This document shows, piece by piece, positions 7,316 to 15,309 of a stretch of DNA of 64,000 nucleotides; within the stretch, counting starts at the first letter, position 1; each line of letters begins with the position of its first letter. Both the position numbers and the translations under genes were made by a program. Origin of the DNA: VAZQ01 sp046733355 (lineage in GTDB: Bacteria > Pseudomonadota > Alphaproteobacteria > Rhizobiales > Xanthobacteraceae); contig JBKPOZ010000098.1 of NCBI GenBank assembly GCA_046733355.1, positions 14,338-78,337 of the forward strand, given 5' to 3'. Below the pieces are notes generated by a model, which made no database searches, was not told the origin of the DNA, and saw only the letters and a list, made by a program, of their open reading frames with translations.

Positions 7316-9130
7316 ATGCATATGCCGCGTACTGCACTGAAATCGCCTCTTCCCGCCGGCATCTCCCCCGGCGCGCGACGCGCGCCACATCCCGGGTTTG
7401 TCCAGCCCTGCGATCCGGCCCTGCGCGAGCAAGCACCGCATGGGCACGCGTGGCTGCATGAGACCAAGCTCGACGGTTATCGTGCGCAACTGCATGTGCA
7501 CGCGGGACGTGTCGCCATCTATTCGCGGCAGGGACAAAATTGGACGGACCAGTTTGCCGACATCGCACATACGGCCGAACAGCTTGCGGTGCACGAGGCG
7601 ATTATCGATGGCGAGGCGGTCGTGCCGGGCAAGCGTGGCGTCCCCGACTTTCAGGCGCTGCGGCGCGCGCTCGGCAAGCGCTCGAGCGGCCTGATATATG
7701 TCGCCTTTGATCTCATTTACCTCGACGGCTTCGATCTGCGCGAAGTTCCGCTGATCGAGCGCAAGCGCACGCTCGAACGGCTTCTTGCGGCGGCGCCTGA
7801 TGTGTTTGTCTATCTGGGCTACCTCGATGCCGACGGTCGCACGGTCTATCAGCGCGCGTGCGCGCTTGGGCTTGAAGGCGTCGTCTCGAAACGAAAGGAC
7901 GCGCCCTACAAATCCGGCCGGCAGGAGACCTGGATCAAGGTCAAATGCACCAAGAGCGACAGCTTTCCCATTGTCGCCTTCGTGGAGAAGCTCGGCGCGC
8001 GGCCGCGCAAGGTCGCTTCCCTCTATGTCGGCCGGCAGAGAGGAGAGAAGCTCCTGTATGCGGGCAAGGTGCGGACCGGCTACACCGAGGAGATCGCGCG
8101 CGAGTTGCGCGAGCGACTCGACCCGTTCATCATTCGCACATCCCCGCTCAACGAGCCGATCAGCAAACCGAAGGCAACGTGGGTCCAGCCGGCGCTCAAG
8201 GCCGAGGTCGAGTACAGCGGCATCACCGACGACGGCGTGCTGCGCGAGGCCGTGTTCAAAGGTTTGCGCGATGACCTTGCGCTGGCGGACGCCAGCGTGC
8301 CTCCGCGCAAGCGCAGAGTAGACCCTCGCAATGCCCGGGTAGGCGTCCCGCGCGAGAACATTCTTCAGCTCTTGCCCGATGCAGTTGTGCCGTCAAAGGA
8401 GGAGCTGCGTGCGTACTGGCGCAGGGTGCACAAACGCGCCCTCATTTATCTTGGCCGACGGCCGCTCAAGCTCGTTCGCCACACGCACAGCACGACCTTC
8501 TATCACATGGGCCCGCTGCCCCCGATTCCGAAAACGGTGCACCAGCTGCACATCGAAAAACGCCAAGGGGGTGAAGGGGTCCGCGTATGGGTGGACGATC
8601 TCGATGGACTGTTGGGACTCGTGGACATGGGCGCGGTCGAGCTGCATGCCTGGGCGGCCACCGTCGATAACATCGAGCATCCCGATCGTCTCGTGTTCGA
8701 TCTTGATCCCGGCGAAGGCATTGCGTGGGACTTTGTGTTGGAGACGGCACTGCAATTGCGCGGCATCCTGCAGGAGGAGGGACTGGACAGCTGGCCCAAG
8801 CTCACGGGCGGGAAAGGCGTGCATCTGATGGTCCCGATCACGCCGGGCATGACACACGATGCAGCGCGCGCTTATTGCCGCCGTGTCGCGCAACGGCTCG
8901 AACGCACCAGACCGCGGCTCTACACCACCTCCGCCGCGCCGGAGCGGCGCAAGGGCCACATCTTCATCGACTATTTGCGCAACGGCCGTGGCACCACCGC
9001 CGTGGGCGCCTATTCGCCGCGCGCGCAGCCGGGATTTCCGATCGCAGCGCCCGTGACATGGGCGCAGCTCATGCGCGGCCTTGCGCCGGATGCATTCACG
9101 ATGGCCTCTCCGTTCAAGCCGCGGCGCTGA
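7316..9130 (+). CDS. ligD: ATP-dependent DNA ligase D, ligase plus polymerase domains only
   Basis: LigD works with Ku in bacterial non-homologous end joining. The ligase core comes first: the adenylated lysine is K51 in HETKLDGYR, followed by FDLIYLDGFDLR and EGVVSKRKDAPYKSGR, and an OB-fold region to about residue 280. The primase-like polymerase domain follows, with FDLDPGEG near residue 461 and LTGGKGVHLMVPI near 500. The 3'-phosphoesterase domain usual in LigD is absent from this protein, and no separate gene for it is in view; nor is Ku. The gene is divergent from the PIG-L operon and followed 57 bases later by a conserved HExxE protein gene. Length is 604 residues; a Met two codons in is an alternative start. 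Confidence 0.92.
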   Translation: MHMPRTALKSPLPAGISPGARRAPHPGFVQPCDPALREQAPHGHAWLHETKLDGYRAQLHVHAGRVAIYSRQGQNWTDQFADIAHTAEQLAVHEAIIDGEAVVPGKRGVPDFQALRRALGKRSSGLIYVAFDLIYLDGFDLREVPLIERKRTLERLLAAAPDVFVYLGYLDADGRTVYQRACALGLEGVVSKRKDAPYKSGRQETWIKVKCTKSDSFPIVAFVEKLGARPRKVASLYVGRQRGEKLLYAGKVRTGYTEEIARELRERLDPFIIRTSPLNEPISKPKATWVQPALKAEVEYSGITDDGVLREAVFKGLRDDLALADASVPPRKRRVDPRNARVGVPRENILQLLPDAVVPSKEELRAYWRRVHKRALIYLGRRPLKLVRHTHSTTFYHMGPLPPIPKTVHQLHIEKRQGGEGVRVWVDDLDGLLGLVDMGAVELHAWAATVDNIEHPDRLVFDLDPGEGIAWDFVLETALQLRGILQEEGLDSWPKLTGGKGVHLMVPITPGMTHDAARAYCRRVAQRLERTRPRLYTTSAAPERRKGHIFIDYLRNGRGTTAVGAYSPRAQPGFPIAAPVTWAQLMRGLAPDAFTMASPFKPRR

Positions 9131-9187
9131 CGCACACAGGAACAAAGCAAACACTGAAAAAATTGTAATGCCGAAGGAGAGCAACTG

Positions 9188-9688
9188 ATGAAGCTCGATC
9201 GCGAGGTAAAACACAAATCCGAAGACATCGACGACGAGGTGTTGCTCGACGTGGTGAAAGCGATCGGGCGCCGCGTGCGCGTGGTGAATCGCTCGTACGA
9301 TATTCCCTATCTCGCAGGCTACAGCAAGGACGGCAGCACGGTGTTCATCGATCGTCACCTGCCGCGCACACTGCGGGTTCTCACGCGCAAGGTGCGCATC
9401 GATCCGTTCCTGCTCACGCACGAGATTGTGGAGAAGGCGCTGCTCGATGAGCTGCGGCTGCATTATCTGCACGCGCACCAGATTGCCGTTCGCGCCGAGC
9501 GCGATGCGGTCAAGGCTGCGGGCCTGTCATGGTGGGCTTATCAGAGCGTGATGAAGGGGTATTCGAAGCCCATCGAGGAGGAGAGGATTCAGCACGTGCC
9601 GGCCTCGCTCGATTTGACGCCTTACCGCGACGAAAAGGATTTTGCGGTGCTTGAGCGGCTGGTGAAGAAAAAGAACAAGAAAGACTAA
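9188..9688 (+). CDS. Conserved protein with HExxE motif, unknown function
   Basis: A strong AAGGAGA ribosome site eight bases upstream fixes the start. The protein is 166 residues, soluble, with a lysine-rich tail. In the middle it has LTHEIVEKALLDELRLHYLHAHQ with His78, Glu79 and Glu82 and further histidines about 14 residues on, a spacing compatible with a metal site. Before that, YDIPYLAGYSKDGSTVFIDR is strongly patterned. I recall related uncharacterised proteins in Rhizobiales but no assigned activity. It lies in the same direction as ligD with a short gap, so co-transcription is likely. Metallopeptidase-like or DNA-associated roles are guesses. Confidence 0.75.
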   Translation: MKLDREVKHKSEDIDDEVLLDVVKAIGRRVRVVNRSYDIPYLAGYSKDGSTVFIDRHLPRTLRVLTRKVRIDPFLLTHEIVEKALLDELRLHYLHAHQIAVRAERDAVKAAGLSWWAYQSVMKGYSKPIEEERIQHVPASLDLTPYRDEKDFAVLERLVKKKNKKD

Positions 9689-9692
9689 ATGT

Positions 9693-9850
9693 TGTAGGGT
9701 GCGCAAAGGCGCGCACGCAAATTACACAATCTACGCAAACTTGAATGCAGCGCGCCGTGCGCACGCGTTGATGTCCCGCGTGGGCACGGTGCGCCAGTTC
9801 AGATTGGCTTATGGGCAACGATACTGCTGCGCACCTTTGCCCACCCTACA
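9693..9850. repeat. Inverted repeat arms flanking a 110-base spacer
   Basis: The left arm (9693-9714, TGTAGGGTGCGCAAAGG) and right arm (9828-9850, reading CCTTTGCCCACCCTACA) match as inverted copies with about two mismatches. The right arm runs over the stop codon of the Nudix gene. The spacer contains further GTGGGCACGG-like segments and no gene. Confidence 0.6.
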
Positions 9851-10427
9851 GCTTTCGTGTGTCAAACAGCTCGGGATGGCGGGAGCGCAAAAGCAGAACG
9901 AGCGTGAGCGTCTTCAGGTCCGTGAGTTCCTGCAGCTGCACGAGCTGCCATAGCTCAGCGATCGGCAGCTCCATTACTGCTATTCGCTCGTGCTCGCTGG
10001 CAAGCCCGCCCCCTGCCGACACCCGATCGGCAACCGCATAAGGCGCAAGATAAAGATCCATGAATTCGGTCGACACGCCGGGCGAAGTCCACGCGCCCCC
10101 GACGTGCTCGAGCGCTTTCAAATCAAGGCCGAGCTCCTCGCGCGCTTCACGCAGCGCAGTCTCACGCGCGTGGTCGTGCTCCACCATGCCGGCTGCGGCT
10201 TCGAGCAATGTCGAGGGATGTCCGCACAGCAGGACCGGCACCCGCACCTGCCGCGCCAAGAGCACCACGCGGCGTTGCGCATCGTAAGGCAGAACCGCCA
10301 CCGCGCGTCCGTGGTGCTCGACCTCGCGCTCGACTTCGTCCGATTCGATGCGCGCCTTGACGCGCAGGATCTTCATCCACCCGTGGTAAACCGTCTGCTG
10401 GTCCAGGATCGCCGCTCGATCGGCCAT
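9846..10427 (-). CDS. Nudix hydrolase, ADP-ribose pyrophosphatase-like
   Basis: The Nudix box is recognisable as AAGMVEHDHARETALREAREELGL, with the catalytic REAREE in place. The loop after the first Gly is one residue shorter than the standard G-x5-E spacing. The N-terminal beta region (VYHGWMKILRVKARI, then AVAVLPYDAQRRVVLLARQVR) and the following SPGVSTEFMDLYLAPY resemble ADP-ribose/GDP-mannose pyrophosphatases of about 190-200 residues. The substrate is not determined by this evidence. Its stop codon lies within an inverted repeat. It is separated from the downstream-facing VOC and lhr genes by a dispersed palindrome. Confidence 0.85.
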   Translation of the reverse strand: MADRAAILDQQTVYHGWMKILRVKARIESDEVEREVEHHGRAVAVLPYDAQRRVVLLARQVRVPVLLCGHPSTLLEAAAGMVEHDHARETALREAREELGLDLKALEHVGGAWTSPGVSTEFMDLYLAPYAVADRVSAGGGLASEHERIAVMELPIAELWQLVQLQELTDLKTLTLVLLLRSRHPELFDTRKL

Positions 10428-10477
10428 TCGCGTAAGCCCTCCTCGCGGCCGGATTGCTGCGTATTAGTTATTTGGTG

Positions 10478-10526
10478 GAGCATGACCTTTTCCGAAAACC
10501 GGTTCCCACTTTTCGGGATCATGCTC
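10478..10526. repeat. Dispersed palindrome, GAGCATGA family
   Basis: This is a 49-base element starting GAGCATGA and ending TCATGCTC, with an inner AAAACCGGTT dyad and AAAGTGGG-type arms. Elements of this shape are very common in Bradyrhizobium-like genomes. Its last base is the first base of the VOC gene's stop codon (read on the minus strand). Confidence 0.7.
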
Positions 10527-10894
10527 TACTGCGGCACCGTCATCAATTCGAGCACGTGCCCGTTCGGGTCTCTGAAATAGACGCCACGCCCGCCGTTCCA
10601 GTCGTTGAGCTTGCCGTCATCCATGCTCCATGGCGTGCTGCCATACTGCATGCCAGCTTGTTTGACGCGATCGAAAATCGCGTCGAATTCCGCGTCGCTA
10701 ACATGAAAAGCGTAATGGTGGTGCTCGAATTCATTCGCCTGAGCAAAGAGCAGGGTGAGCGTGTCATTGACCTTCACGGGCGCGAAATGGTCGGCCTTGC
10801 CATCGAAAGTCAGGGCAAACAGGTCTGCAAAGAAACGCGCCGAGGCAAGCTTGTCGCGCGCCGGGACAATGGTGTGATTGAGAACGATGGTCAT
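10526..10894 (-). CDS. VOC superfamily (glyoxalase/dioxygenase-like) protein
   Basis: A 122-residue single-domain VOC protein: beta-alpha-beta-beta-beta units starting MTIVLNHTIVPARDK, with HHYAFHV in the centre and FRDPNGHVLELMT at the end. That end gives the usual metal-ligand pattern (His early, Glu in the last strand). The ATG overlaps the stop of lhr in ATGA, so the two are translationally coupled. The reaction is unknown; glyoxalase or resistance labels would be guesses. Confidence 0.85.
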   Translation of the reverse strand: MTIVLNHTIVPARDKLASARFFADLFALTFDGKADHFAPVKVNDTLTLLFAQANEFEHHHYAFHVSDAEFDAIFDRVKQAGMQYGSTPWSMDDGKLNDWNGGRGVYFRDPNGHVLELMTVPQ

Positions 10895-13800
10895 GGGGCT
10901 GCTGCTCGCAACTCGTCCGCTGGGACAGCAGCGGTGTCCCGGGGGACCCCGCCCCGCAACAGTGCCTTGCGCGCCTGCCACTTGGCGGCCGCATCGATCT
11001 CCACAAGAAACTCGATTTCGCCGGCAGCTGCGAAAGCGATCGGCACGCCGTCGCGGTACAGGAGCCGATTGCCGGCGAGCGCGGCAAGCTTTGGGCCCGG
11101 TGTCAAAATGCCCACGAGATTGAGCGGGTCGGCTCCGGAGACGGAGACGAGGTCGCCGCTGTCCGCTTTACGCCGCGCGGTGCGCAACATTCCAATCGCA
11201 TCGGGAAGCGCATACTGCTCGCCGGAAAAACCTGCAACGAAGCGGCCGCCGCGGATCTCGCCGCGACTCTCGAGCCGCCGATAGACTCTCAGCAGATCGC
11301 GCCAGGGCGGCAGCGAGCCTGCTTCCCGCTCGATCAGGCGCCAGAACACCACGCCATAGCGCGCCAGCAGCGTGCGCGCGATGTGCTCGACGGCATCAGC
11401 TCCGGTTTGCCCATTCGCATCACCGCTGCGACGCGTCAGGGCCCAGCGGCCCGCCTCTTCCATTCCGTGTCGCGCGGTCCGCCGCCTGCGCCGCGCGCCG
11501 GCGAAGGGCCGCCGCTCCGATGAAGGAACGAGCAGCGCGCGAAGACCGGCAAAGCTGTCGCAGCTCACGCGCCCAAGCGCGACCAGCTCGGCCAACGCTT
11601 CCTCGAGTTGCGACGGCAGCAGACGCGTGCCGTCCAGGAGCTCCTCGAAGAACAAGGCTCCGTGCGCAGCAATGAATTGCACCACCAGTGCGGCGCGCGC
11701 GCCTGGCTCCGCCCGATCCGGTTTGAGTGAAGCCCAGTAACGGGCATGGCGCCGGGGGAGAAGCGTAATCGGGGTGGTGCGGACGGGCGCAGGCCGCGTC
11801 TGCGCGCCATTCGCTCGCGCGCTGCGTGGCCGCAGCCGCGCCCAGATGGCGTGCCCGGCGCGGCAGAGGTCGTCGAGCCAGGCCGGCTCGTAGTCGGCAA
11901 TGCGCGCCGGCAGAATTTCCGTTTCCCAGGAACCTGCCGCCGCCTCGAATCCTTCGAGCTGCGCCACGACTGAGTCCAGCGCATCCGGCCCCTCCATGCG
12001 CGCGGCGGGATCGACGCGCTGCCAGGAGAGGAGGAAGCGAATAAAGTCGCGCGCGGGAACAGGCTCAATTTCTGCGCGCAGGCGCTTGATCGTGTAATGA
12101 TGAATGCGGGCAAGGAGCCGCCGCTCGCACCATTCCGGCGCGCCCGGATTGCTGAACGAGCCGCGCATGGCAAAGCCTTCGCTCTCGAGAGCAGCGAGGG
12201 CGGATGCAACTGCAGTGGCAGGAACACCCAGCATGCGAGCCAGCTCGTCCTGCGTGACTGGACCCTGGCCTTCGAGCCTGCCGCGCACGATCTCGACAAA
12301 GGCTTTGTCTTCGGACCAGTCCTCTGCCGCGGCACGTTCGGGCGCCTGCACCGGCGGATCCATGCTGGGCTGCGGCCAAAGCGCGAGAAACTGCGGCACT
12401 CGCTCGGCAGCAATCCACAGGGAAGCGGACGGGCTGCGCAGCCGGGTCACGCGCTTCTGTTGGGCGAGTTCGGTGAGCCACTCGCCCCACCGGGTTTGCG
12501 CCTTCGCTTCTTCATCGGTGAGGAATCCGAGCCAGCTCAATGCATCGTGCAACTCGTCGGCATTTTCAGCACCCGGCCACGCCTCGGCGCGCACGCGCGC
12601 AATGGCTTCGGGATCGAGCCGACCAAGCTCCGCCGCATCTTCCGGCGTCAGCCACCTCCGGCCCATCACCGCCTGCGTGCGACGCTCCTCGAGCGGCGCA
12701 TCATCAAGATAGGCATAAGGCCTTGCGGCCAGCACTTCCTGCGCCAGTGGCGAGGGCTCTGTGAGATCGCGCGCAATGACAGCGATCTCGCCCCCTTCAA
12801 TGCGCCGCAGCACGCGCTCGAGACCCTCGATGTCCATGGCGTCGTGCAGGCAATCACCGATCGCCTGGCGCACCAGAGGGTGGTCAGGAATTTCGCGCTC
12901 GCCGACGAGATTTTCGGCGCAGGCGATCTGATCGGGAAACACCGCGGCAATCAGATCCTCTGCAGCCATGCGCGCGAGCTGTGGCGGCACCTTGCGACCA
13001 CCGCGGAAGCGCGGCAGCGCCAGAGAAACGCCTGCCACCCAGCGCCAGCGCGTGATGAACATGGGCGCATCGAGCAGCGCCTGGATCAGCACCTCCCTTA
13101 CTGATGCGGAGTTGAGATACCGCGCCACCTCGTCGAGCTGGAAGCTGTGCGCAGTGGTGAGCGAGAGCACGATGTTGTCCTCTGTCGCCGCCGCCTGCAG
13201 CTCGAAATTGAACTTGCGGCAAAACCGCTTGCGCAGCGCGAGGCCCCACGCGCGATTGATGCGGCTGCCGAAGGGAGAATGAATGACCAGCTGCATGCCG
13301 CCAGCTTCGTCGAAGAAGCGTTCGAGGACAATCTCGTCCTGGGTGGGAAGCGTGCCGAGCGCGGCATGCGCTGCTGCAAGGTATTCAACCATCTGACGCG
13401 AGGCAGCTGGGCCCAATGCTGTCGTTTCGGTGACCCAGTTGAGCGCGAGCTCGCCACATGGATCATTGCGGAATCTCTCCGCAAGATTGCTGCGCAGCTG
13501 AGAGACTGCCTGCGACAGCTCGTCGGTGCGTCCCGGCGCTTCGCCCAGCCAGAACGGAATCGTCGGCGCAGCGCCATGCGCATCCTCGACGCGCACGACC
13601 CCGCGCTCGACGCGAATGATGCGATAGCTTTTGTTGCCGAGCTGAAAGATGTCTCCCGCAAGGCTTTCGACCGCAAAATCCTCGTTGATCGTGCCGATCA
13701 CATGGTTTTCCGGCTCGAGCAGGACCTGGTAATCGGCGGTGTCGGGAATTGTGCCTCCGGAGGTGATCGCGGTGAGCCGCGCGCCGCGCCGGCTGCGCAG

Positions 13801-15228
13801 CTTGCGGTTGACACCGTCGAAGTGAATGAGCGCACCGCGCCGGCCCCGACGCGTCGTGAAGCCGTCTGCAAGCATCGCAATGATGCTGGAGAAATCCTCG
13901 CGCGCGAGATTGCGATAGGGCCAGGCGCGACGCACAAGCGCAAAAAGCTCGTCCTCGTCCCATTCGCGCGCAGCGACGTCGGCCACGATCTGTTGCGCGA
14001 GCACATCGAGAGGGCACGATGGCAGGATGAGACGGTCGAGCTCGCCGCGCTGCGTGCTCTCAAGGAGCGCCGCGCATTCAACGAGCTCGTCGCGGGAGAG
14101 CGGGAACAGCCGCCCCTTGGGCATGGCCTCGAGCGCATGGCCGGAGCGGCCCACGCGCTGAAGGAAGGTTGCGATCGAGTGCGGCGAGCCGAGCTGGCAG
14201 ACGAGGTCGACCGCCCCGATGTCGATGCCCAGCTCGAGCGACGCGGTCGCTACCAGGGCTTTCAGCTCGCCGCGCTTGAGCCGCTGCTCCGCATCGAGCC
14301 GCTGCTCCTTGGCGAGGCTGCCATGGTGCGCCGTCACTTTCTCTTCGCCGAGCCGTTCGGAGAGCGCCCGCGCTGCCCGTTCCGCCATGCGGCGCGTGTT
14401 CACGAAGACCAGTGTCGTGCGATGCGCCTCGATCAGCTCCACGAGCCGATCATAGACCTGGCTCCAGACTTCGGCGGACATGACGGCTTCGAGCGGAGAC
14501 GATGGCAGTTCAAGGGCGAGATCGCGCGGGCGATGGTGGCCGGTGTCGATGATCGCGCAGTCGTTCTGGTTCGTACCGACCAGAAAGCGCGCTACTTCCT
14601 CGATCGGTTTCTGCGTGGCGGAAAGCCCGATGCGCAGCAGGCCGTCGCCGCATAGAGCGGCGAGGCGCTCGAGCGACACCGCGAGATGCGTGCCACGCTT
14701 GTTGGCTGCGAGCGCATGAATCTCATCGACGATCACGGTGCGCGTGGTGGCGAGCATCGCACGGCCCGATTGCGAGCCGAGCAGGATGTAAAGCGACTCC
14801 GGCGTGGTCACCACGATGTGAGGCGGCCGGCGGCGAACGCGCTCGCGCTCGCCGGCCGGCGTGTCGCCGGTGCGCACCCAGGCGCGAATGTCGATTTGCG
14901 GCAGTCCTTGCGCACGCAGCAGATCTCGAATGCCGGCGAGCGGCGCCTCGAGATTGCGGTGAATGTCGCTGGAGAGCGCCTTGAGCGGGGAGACGTACAC
15001 AACCTGCGTCTCGTCCTGCAGCGTTCCGGCAATGCCCTGACGCACGAGATCATCGATGGCGGCGAGAAATGCGGCGAGCGTCTTGCCCGAGCCGGTCGGC
15101 GCGGCAATGAGCACGTGACGACCCGCCTTGATCAACGGCCATGCGCGTGCCTGCGCGGCCGTCGGCTCACAAAATGTGCGCGCGAACCATTGCGCGACTG
15201 CGGGGGTGAAGAGGGGCGATTCGTTCAT
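10891..15228 (-). CDS. lhr: Lhr family ATP-dependent helicase, full-length type
   Basis: A superfamily 2 helicase of 1445 residues. Walker A is APTGSGKT at 43-50 and the DEIH box is at 168-171 followed by ALAANKRGTHL, which is specific to Lhr. Motif III SATQKP and the C-terminal helicase motifs QRVGRSGH follow, then the winged-helix and Lhr-core domains. About 600 further residues carry the long C-terminal extension seen in E. coli Lhr (about 1540 residues). The length separates it from the roughly 820-residue helicases of the ligase-associated repair cluster. It is a DNA-repair helicase moving 3' to 5' on single strands in studied relatives. It heads an operon with the VOC gene and lies 1.8 kb from ligD, facing it. 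Confidence 0.95.
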   Translation of the reverse strand: MNESPLFTPAVAQWFARTFCEPTAAQARAWPLIKAGRHVLIAAPTGSGKTLAAFLAAIDDLVRQGIAGTLQDETQVVYVSPLKALSSDIHRNLEAPLAGIRDLLRAQGLPQIDIRAWVRTGDTPAGERERVRRRPPHIVVTTPESLYILLGSQSGRAMLATTRTVIVDEIHALAANKRGTHLAVSLERLAALCGDGLLRIGLSATQKPIEEVARFLVGTNQNDCAIIDTGHHRPRDLALELPSSPLEAVMSAEVWSQVYDRLVELIEAHRTTLVFVNTRRMAERAARALSERLGEEKVTAHHGSLAKEQRLDAEQRLKRGELKALVATASLELGIDIGAVDLVCQLGSPHSIATFLQRVGRSGHALEAMPKGRLFPLSRDELVECAALLESTQRGELDRLILPSCPLDVLAQQIVADVAAREWDEDELFALVRRAWPYRNLAREDFSSIIAMLADGFTTRRGRRGALIHFDGVNRKLRSRRGARLTAITSGGTIPDTADYQVLLEPENHVIGTINEDFAVESLAGDIFQLGNKSYRIIRVERGVVRVEDAHGAAPTIPFWLGEAPGRTDELSQAVSQLRSNLAERFRNDPCGELALNWVTETTALGPAASRQMVEYLAAAHAALGTLPTQDEIVLERFFDEAGGMQLVIHSPFGSRINRAWGLALRKRFCRKFNFELQAAATEDNIVLSLTTAHSFQLDEVARYLNSASVREVLIQALLDAPMFITRWRWVAGVSLALPRFRGGRKVPPQLARMAAEDLIAAVFPDQIACAENLVGEREIPDHPLVRQAIGDCLHDAMDIEGLERVLRRIEGGEIAVIARDLTEPSPLAQEVLAARPYAYLDDAPLEERRTQAVMGRRWLTPEDAAELGRLDPEAIARVRAEAWPGAENADELHDALSWLGFLTDEEAKAQTRWGEWLTELAQQKRVTRLRSPSASLWIAAERVPQFLALWPQPSMDPPVQAPERAAAEDWSEDKAFVEIVRGRLEGQGPVTQDELARMLGVPATAVASALAALESEGFAMRGSFSNPGAPEWCERRLLARIHHYTIKRLRAEIEPVPARDFIRFLLSWQRVDPAARMEGPDALDSVVAQLEGFEAAAGSWETEILPARIADYEPAWLDDLCRAGHAIWARLRPRSARANGAQTRPAPVRTTPITLLPRRHARYWASLKPDRAEPGARAALVVQFIAAHGALFFEELLDGTRLLPSQLEEALAELVALGRVSCDSFAGLRALLVPSSERRPFAGARRRRRTARHGMEEAGRWALTRRSGDANGQTGADAVEHIARTLLARYGVVFWRLIEREAGSLPPWRDLLRVYRRLESRGEIRGGRFVAGFSGEQYALPDAIGMLRTARRKADSGDLVSVSGADPLNLVGILTPGPKLAALAGNRLLYRDGVPIAFAAAGEIEFLVEIDAAAKWQARKALLRGGVPRDTAAVPADELRAAAP

Positions 15229-15309
15229 ATGCGCTGCCGCCGTTGCGCCAATATGGGCAGCCGCCGTGGGCGGTTCAACGCATAAAACAGGCTCTCACCT
15301 TGTCTGGCG

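Noticed and set aside
13147..14655. 502-codon open frame antisense to lhr
   Set aside because: Arg/Gln/Glu-rich without recognisable motifs. The opposite strand encodes a clear Lhr helicase over the same bases.
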